64,000 nt of DNA from Panopea generosa (taxonomy: Eukaryota > Mollusca > Bivalvia > Adapedonta > Hiatellidae), in contig CM055905.1 of NCBI GenBank assembly GCA_029582155.1, positions 67,539,618 through 67,603,617 of the forward strand. The letters are read 5' to 3'. How positions within the stretch are numbered: position 1 is the first letter of the stretch; every line of letters begins with the position of its first letter. Below the pieces are notes generated by a model, which ran no database searches, was not told where the DNA came from, and saw nothing but the letters and a program-made list of their open reading frames with translations. Shown piece after piece: positions 53,601-62,806 of this stretch. A program made the translations under genes and the position numbers.

Positions 53601-56600
53601 ATTCTATCGCACAGGGCAACTTACATTGTGTCGTATTACTCACATACAATTTAAAAAAAACGGTACTCAATATTTTGAAGAAGATATTGGAAATACAATA
53701 GTAGCAGTTAGTTGTAACGTTCAATATATATTTTAAATTAATGAAACTATTCTATCGCACAGGGCAACTTACATTGTGTCGTATTACTCACATACAATTT
53801 AAAAAAAAACGGTACTCAATATTATGAAGAAGATATTGGAAATACAATAGTAGCCAGTTAGTTGTTACGTTCAATATATGTTTTAAATTAATGAAAATAT
53901 TTTATCGCACAGGGCAACTTACATTGTAAGTTATATACATTTCATGTACCTGACATTATACGTATGTATTTTCTTAAAAGGTATTAAAGTATTCTCTGTG
54001 AAATTTAGACTTGAATAAAAAAGAATATTGCGGTTATGTATAACTTGAATACAAAAAGAACATTTCGGCTATGTATTACATGAATAAAAGAACAATATTT
54101 CGGCTATGTATTATTTGAATAAAAAACAATATTTCGGCTATGTATTACTTGAATAAAAAACAACATTTCGGCTATGTATTACTTGAATAAAAGAACAATA
54201 TTTCGGCTATGTATTACTTGAATAAAAAAACAACATTTCGGCTATGTATTACTTAAATAAAAAAAGAACAATTCGGATATGTATTACTTGAATAAAAAAA
54301 CAACATTTCGGCTATGTATTACTTGAATAAAAAAAACAACATTTCGGCTATGTATTACTTGAATAAAAAAAGAACATTTCGGATATGTATTACTTGAATA
54401 AAAAAACAACATTTCGGCTATGTATTACTTGAATAAAAAAACAACATTTCGGCTATTTAAAAGTACTGGTAATTGTCTGTAAATGTCGTATACAAACTTT
54501 GCTTACGTTGATTTATATCTTGTGGACGATATTTAAAATACTAAATTGGCGGGTTATCTGTTTATATTCAGTATATTAATATATATATCGTCAATTCGTT
54601 ATTTAATAAAGTTTACCATTTCACCAACTTTCATATCATGTTCAAACTCATCATTAGTAAATCGAAACTTGGCATCGTCTGGTATTGTGCACACTGAAAT
54701 ACACAAAATTACAAGTTCATTTTACAACGCTATTGTAACAAATTTCCTGTATTAACTCCTATACATATACGTAATTACTATGCAGATTAGCTAAGATGAA
54801 AGCAATGCGACTTTTTTTCAGAAATATCGTTTACAAATGCTTATTATAATTAATACATACATTTATAAGACCAATATGCAGGTAAAAATTACAAATCAAA
54901 ATTGTCAAACTATTACTTACTTAATTTAACACAAATCTTGTGTAAGATAAACGTATTTTTTCTCAAATCAGATCAGTTTCCTTATTTAAGATTGTTATTA
55001 GCAATAGTATAGTTACTTGTAAATACAACATTGGTACACATATGAATATCAACACCTTGACTTCAATCTAGGGTTGTATTAATAAAGTTTAACGCCATTT
55101 TCAACAGTTTTCTGGTGATATATGTCACTATATCCAATTGTATTGGTGGAGGAAGACCTCAGAATGAATCATAGCGGAACCACCGTCCTTCCAAAAGTTA
55201 CTGGCAAACTTCCTCATATAAAGTGTTTGAAGCGAGCAGGACTCGAACCTATGACCTGAGAGGTAAGTGAGCCAGAGCTTTCGACCAATCGGCCACGGCG
55301 GACCCACCACAAAGGTTAATACAAGGAAGTAGACGAGAGTTGCGACCCATGCCAGTATAAATTTGTACATATGATATTGTTTTACTTCCAGGCGTCTGAG
55401 ATAGATGAGGAGGGAGGTGTAGGAGTAGAAGATGATATGGATGACCTTGACGAGGATTAGGGAGAGGAAGATTTTGAGGGAGAAGATGAGGTATAGAAAG
55501 ATTCAACTTTGAACCCAAAATATTTTCTTTGTTTACTGATTTTCGAAGAAAATTGGGAAATATTGAACAGTTTAAATAATTAGAATATACCTCTTATCGA
55601 AACATAATATAGATCCTTGTAAAGAGGCGTTGTCAATATATATATAGTAAAGCTTGAGTTTTTCCCTGGATTAATACATTAAATAAATACACTTTCAGAA
55701 GGTTTAGATTTTTAATTGACGTTAACAAGTATCACGGTACACTGGCGTAGTTACACAAAATTGTTTCAGAGAAAAAACTTACATTCAATTATTTTTTTCA
55801 AAATTAAAAAACAATGTATATGATAACTCACAAAATGGTTCCTGAAGGTTTTAAAACCTGACTGCCAATTTGTGTTTGACTTTACCTTTTAACACTTCAA
55901 GTAAAGGGCCATCTGCACTTGCATTAATTGCAAGGAAGTGTTGTTTATTCGGTTTATCTGAAGCCAGATCGTTCAACCTATTCAATCCGAGTCTATTCCC
56001 CGTTTGTCCGATAAAAATTGAATATATATCCGTATCAAGATTGCGTTTCAGTTCATTGGCACCATTCGTAATTTCCCTTGAAGCTATATTGAGACCTACA
56101 AAATAATGTCAGTAGTAATGCAAGCTCATTGGACGTTGACACGAATCTGATATTAGTGCGACTTAATATTTCACAAAGCTTGTGGTATCATCGTCAGAAT
56201 CTTACGATGATTTAAAAAAAGAAAAAAGCGACATTATTGGTTTGACATACAAATAAAATGTAAAAAAGTTTCAAAATAAGCTATAAAATGTAGATGCAAA
56301 GTTTTGCAATGCCGCACTAGAGTCTACGCCTATGCTCATAGAATATAAACCAAGTTCCACGACCTTCCACATGCGAGGCGGACGCTCTACCACTAGACCA
56401 CCACTGCGGATCAGTGATAGTATGACAGCCATGAATGTCAAAAACACTTACAGCATTTGTATTGGTTGCAAGTATGGAGCCACCAAACAGAATATAAACT
56501 TATATAATCATGGTTAATAACTTACTTGACAATAAATGTTCTTTAATTTGTATGGAATAAAACTACACTTTGTCACGTAGAAAAGTGATTAATTACTTTT

Positions 56601-59600
56601 AAAACATGTCATTTTTTCTGTTGTAGTAATAACATTTCATTTATTCGCACAGAGGAGTTCAATACATTTATATATATATTTTTTTTAAATTTAAGAATTT
56701 ATTTTATATAATTTATACCATTCAATAACATATTCACTCGCAACAAAATGCGTTTTTATCTAACAAAAAGTAGTTCTTCAAGCATGTAAAACTTAAGCAG
56801 GTTTAACACGTTGTTGACATACTATATAAATGACAGTTAACAAAACATCATACATAAAATCAATACACTGAATAATTATAATAGGCAAAGTACTACTGTT
56901 GCAAACAGGAAATGTTTCCGCATAATGGCGGTTATAAAATCAATACACATAATAATTATAAAAGGCAAAGTACCATTGTTGCAAACAAGAAATGCTTCCG
57001 CATAATGACGGTTATAAAATTAATACAAAGAATAATTATAATAGGCAAAGTACCACCGTTGCAACCAGGAAATGCTTCCGCATAAAGGTGGTTATAAAAT
57101 TAATACACTGTCGCAAACAGGAAATGCTTCTGCATAATGGCGGTTATAAAATTAATACATAGAATAATTATAATAGGCAAAGTACCACCGTTGCAAACAG
57201 GAAATGCTTCCGCATAATGACGGTTATAAAATTAATACACAGAATAATTATAATAGGCGTAGTACCACTGTTGCAAACAGGAAATGCTTTGAACATTTTG
57301 AAACAGAATGATTTTAATAAGTATATTGTATCCACTGTAAAACAAATTATTACAACTTAAACAAATTACTTTCGAAGTCTTCCTGGAGAGAACCAGAACT
57401 AAACATATGTAGAGAAAGTGTCTTGCTCAAGGACACCACACATAGCCGTGGCGCAAAATCGAACCAAGGACCCTCCATTCCATGCTCTAACACTGGACCA
57501 TGTATCATATACAAACACAAGACGTTACAGCAGGGGAGAGTTTAAACCTCCTTCCACATCATAAAATGTAAATATAAGTAAGGGTATGACAAGAAAATGT
57601 TAAGTACAAGTGTAACATATACCTACTACAGTAGAACCTCCTTGACTCGAACAAAGATGGCTCGAACAATATATATATAGCTCGAAACGCTTATGTGGTT
57701 CCGGCTGAATTCCTTTTTGATGTGGGTACATGTATGGTATGAGAAAAATGCAACGAAGTTTACTGTATATATTTTTTTTTAAATGTGTTTGTTAATCATT
57801 TTGTTATACTTCGTTATTTGTTAGATTTCTAAACGCAATAAGTGATATTAGTAAACAAACATGTTTATACTTACCATCACTTAGAAGAATAATTATTTGC
57901 TTTGCATCCCTTGTTGTTATCCCATTTTGAATCATAAGAGACTTTGTTTGAACGTCAATCAACACCTCGGACATTGGATCGGTTATAGATCTTGTCTCTG
58001 GGAAAAAATATATCGTATGTTAACAGAGTATTTGATGTTAATTTTCTGCATCACGTGATATAAACATTAAATCTAAATGTTTAAACAGTTAATTAAAATT
58101 CGGTAAGTTTCAGACGTAAAGAGTACATGTTGCTAATCTGAAATATGGACCAAGCTCACCCGATTTGATCCGTTAAAAGCAATTTTGGGAATCTCTTGTT
58201 GATCACGTTAATCAGTCACTTTAACTAAAAGTTTGAATGACGTCACAATTTAGTAAGCTTTCAATTGCTATGAATTGTGGGACAGGCATAGAATTCTCTG
58301 CTTTTTCATTGGTGGTTGATAGACCTGATTCGTGATATATCAGATTCTGGTATATTCTAACATTGTGCTTTTAAGGCTGCCTTTAAAAATGATCCAACAT
58401 AGTACTATCATCCCTTAAAACTAATTTTTAGAAGTATACCAATATGTATTTGTAGATTTGACAATTGCAATATAGAAAGTGTTTTTATCAATATGTTTAT
58501 ACTATCGTCAAATGATACCATATACCTGGGCTGTGTTCAACACGGTTAAACATGTTTATTTTGTTTATAAACGCAAACGGTGCGCTAACGAACGAAAAGT
58601 AAACGGAAATCGGTCTACTCGGCGTTGTCCTTCCACTTCCCATCACGTCACGTGATTAAACACAAGCAAACGGCTCGCGGAGGTGTTTAATTTGTTAGTA
58701 AACGTTTAAAGCGAACATGTCTTTCAGTTCACTTCTGTTTGCAAATAAATTAAACATTTCAGCGAACTGAAGGCAGCCCTGGATTCCGTCATTGAACTTT
58801 GTTCTATTTAGCATGTACTTGCACTCACCGTCAAAGTATTTGAACAAATCACATATCAAGCTTAATGATACATACATACCCATAATGTCTTCACATTTCT
58901 GTTTGTCTAATTTGCCAATTTCTGCTGAAGCATCTTTATGACTTTTAAAGCTATGGTCGGGGTCGTTGTAATGGTGATGGAAAACCGTCCAAAAACCAGT
59001 GGTGAAAATTATCAGTGCCAGTCTAGTATCTTTTGGACCTCTGCCATTACCTAGCTGTTTGGACGATTGTAAAATAAGGTATTTTTTTTTTCATAACTGT
59101 TTATTGTATCATATTTTATATCGTCAGAAATATGTAACATGTTTTTATTTGCAATGAATGACTTTAAAAAAAAGAAATACATACTCTAACCGTAATTAAA
59201 AGTTGAATTATCAACTTCGTCTTTTTCGTGCTACACGTCACCTTTATCCTTTAAGTGTTAACACCTTGTACATGGGAGTGATAATATCACAGACGATTAA
59301 AATATTTCTTATATTTAACAATCTCCAAACTTATATTAAAGACACAAAACGTTTTGATAAACAATAAATCTTACATGTACTAAGTTTTAGTATTTACTTC
59401 ACGGCGGAGCCCTTATTTAAGATCAGCACTGGATGTGTCTATTCAAACATTGTCCCCGATTTCGTTTCTTTCTTTCTTCTTATACGAAAATATCTTATTG
59501 CCATTTTGAATGTTCTTATGTAAATAATGTGTTGTTGGGAAGGGCCGATTTTAATGTTGAACAATCCCATTGAAATCCTATCTACAAGAACGCTTTGCTT

Positions 59601-62600
59601 AGGGATCTGAAGACGACGAAGGTCACGTTCAGGCGACTTTTCCGCCAGCCAATCAGAGGCTTGCTTTTAAGGTTTTGAAAGCGAAAGTTGTCTATTTTAA
59701 CTGATGAAAATCTATATAGCTGGGATTCACGTGCAATTATCACGCGTTTATAATTGTTACCACGAAAATTCTATAATGGCTGCGCCCATGTTTTATTTTT
59801 ACTAGTCTTGTAAATGATTTTCACAAATTTAAGAAATTAGGGACGATACCGGGAGTTTTATTATTTATACACTAACATACGAAGATAACTATGGCCGAAT
59901 CCACAACCACATTGAAGGTCATGCCGAACAGCCGTTGAAACGTGTACTCTGATTGGTTGAAATAAATAGCTAAAAATAACGATATTTTAAATCCAGTTAT
60001 CTTAGAAGAATTTCAATAGGTCGTCATCAGATCTTATATTTAGGAAGATCGTGTACTTTAATCACATTGAATGTTGGATATTTTTGGCCTAACACTTTTG
60101 CTGTGTCATGTATACAAATATAATGTCTAAAGTAAAGATATGGAGTGTAAAATGTGCATTTTTTTTTTTCAAACAAAACTTTACATTATATTGCTATAGA
60201 TGTATACTTGTGTTATTTAAACGAGCTGCTAAATAGAGACATAGCCATCCATCCTTACCTTTGAAATGATAATTTCTATAGTTTTCTTAATGGTTGGAAA
60301 TTTGTTCGTTGTTAAGATACCGTGCGAAACATCTACCAGAAGATAAACATCCAGTCCGTCTCTTTTAGACATTTCCGGATTTTTATCTCGATACTGTTTT
60401 AGGGTTGTAAGTGTGTAATTCTTCATTTGCTGTGTGATTGATTCGAGTTTTTTGGCAACGTTAACTGAAAGAAAGTATATTCGTGTCAGAGTTGATAGTT
60501 AATCTTATTCAGTATAGATGTCATACAGTATATACTTATACATATATATGTATTTTCAAAATGTATTAAAACAGTTAATTACATTAAAATGATGATTCAT
60601 CTAAAATAATTATCGATCTAACATCACAGAATGTCATTATACCAGAACAGTACCATATCACAGTACTAATCACTGCAAAATGAGAACCTTATTTTACTTG
60701 AATGCTTTAAAATCATTAATAGTTTCAAAGTTGAAAAAAAAGCTAAAATAGAAATGAAAGTGAATCTTAAAGTGACTAGGAATGTTTGGAAAGTCTAGTA
60801 AAGTCCAGTGACTTATTTCCACACGAGTCCAGAAAACGCGATTAAAGTAATGCGAAATCAAAAAACCAATACATATAGTAGAACTACGTTGGCTCGAAAA
60901 CGGATGGCTCGAACACCACATAAATTTCGAACTTCTTATCAGGTCCCGGCCGAATTCCAAATTCGATGTATACACATGTACATGTACATGTATGAATATG
61001 ATATTGAACAATACTTGTCTTGAACAACCCTTAATTCGAATTATTTTGTTCAGTCCTGTCGGGTTCGAGCCATCGAAGTACTACTTCATGTTGATGGTTA
61101 TTCTTACATTCACATCCAAACCGAGGTATATCTTCGTTCCTGAAGCTGTTCCAGTGCATGCAGGTTAAAGAAGTGCGATCGTTCATTGGCCAATAGCCTG
61201 GTTCACATGACAACTTCATTTCTTCCTTGTAAGCATATGTATCCTTGTAATCGACTATATGTCCATGTCCGATATCAGCAAATTGCGATGCATTGCATTT
61301 TGTTTCTATAATGAAAGCATTGCTACTCTGTACATGTATTTTATTGAACAATAGAGGGCGTTGTATGTTTAAACGTGAACGTAGAAGGTTTGGCGCACAA
61401 ACAAGCACAAGTATATAATACGATTACGTCATAACAAGAATTTATATAGAAGGATAGGAAACTTGTATTTTTTTACTAAATGTTGATAAAACAGCATGCG
61501 AAGAATTAATAGTTTGAGGATAAAATCATTTAAATTTCATAAGCAACTGATTGCCTTTACATAAAATGTAAGGTGTATGAAACCTTAAATGTTTTATATT
61601 ATTTTAAACATGCAAACTAATATTGAATTTAATATATTGCAGTTTAAAGCTTTAAGTTAAATTTCAAGTTCTTTCCTTGAGATTTTATTTGCAGTATACA
61701 GATTTCATCAATACTTGCTGGTAATGGTCTCGTTTTGTAGAGAACTACATTGTGCAAATAAAGAATTATTAGTTGTATTTCTGAGATGAATGGAAGTTAG
61801 GATATATGTCATAACATCTCAATCAGTTGATTTTCCTTCTCTATATATCTCTAATATCATTTCCGATTCATCGCTCGTTGTTTTCCGTATTACTCGATAA
61901 ATACGTAAATAACCGAATTACTTTCGGACTTTCACAAATATATAAATGACGTCGATTTGGCATCGTGAAATTACGTTATTTTGAGACGTTGCGTCATACG
62001 ACGATTGACGGAAATTAATATGCAGACTTATTCTCGTTCTTTATAGAGTTGATATGTTAGATAGATAGTTAATGCACCATTTGTGTGAGTCACGTGATAA
62101 AAATTTAATCTAAAATTAGTGCACATTTATCATTGAATTGAGTAAACTCGTTGGAAAAAATGATGAAATGCCTTGCAGAGCCTCGCATAATGTATTGTTA
62201 CCGACTAGTTTATTCAATTCAATAATAAATGAGCACTCATGTAAGATCCTCTATATATAACGTTGTTTGTAATGTAATTACCTTTACATGGGTCGAAATT
62301 TGTCCCTTTCTGAGCAAGTCCGTTCCATAGGCCATCTGTGTCACATACAAAACGAACCGATGTCTCACTAAACAAATACGTATATATTTTTGATTAAATA
62401 AATTATTAAAGATTTATCCGATAAAGAAACTTATTTTTTAAAAAATAGCAATTAGTGCATAGAAAACACTGTTTTTAAACGAATACTTTGTTTTGTATAT
62501 TTGCTGGAACCGTTTGTTATCTTAAGGCACGTTGTTCATATATCATATTTCAGTTTTAAAAGCATGAAAAATGCACCAGCTGAATAACTCTATTGCACAC

Positions 62601-62755
62601 TTACATGTACACATGTACATGTATCTGAAAGGACGCGCATTCATAAATATTGCTTTTAACTAAAGTAAGAAACTATGTATGTCAACCAGGAGAGGAATTT
62701 AAGGAGCACAACCGAAACATTGCTTAAACTATCGGTACATATACTATAACCCCCC

Positions 62756-62806
<51 letters not shown>

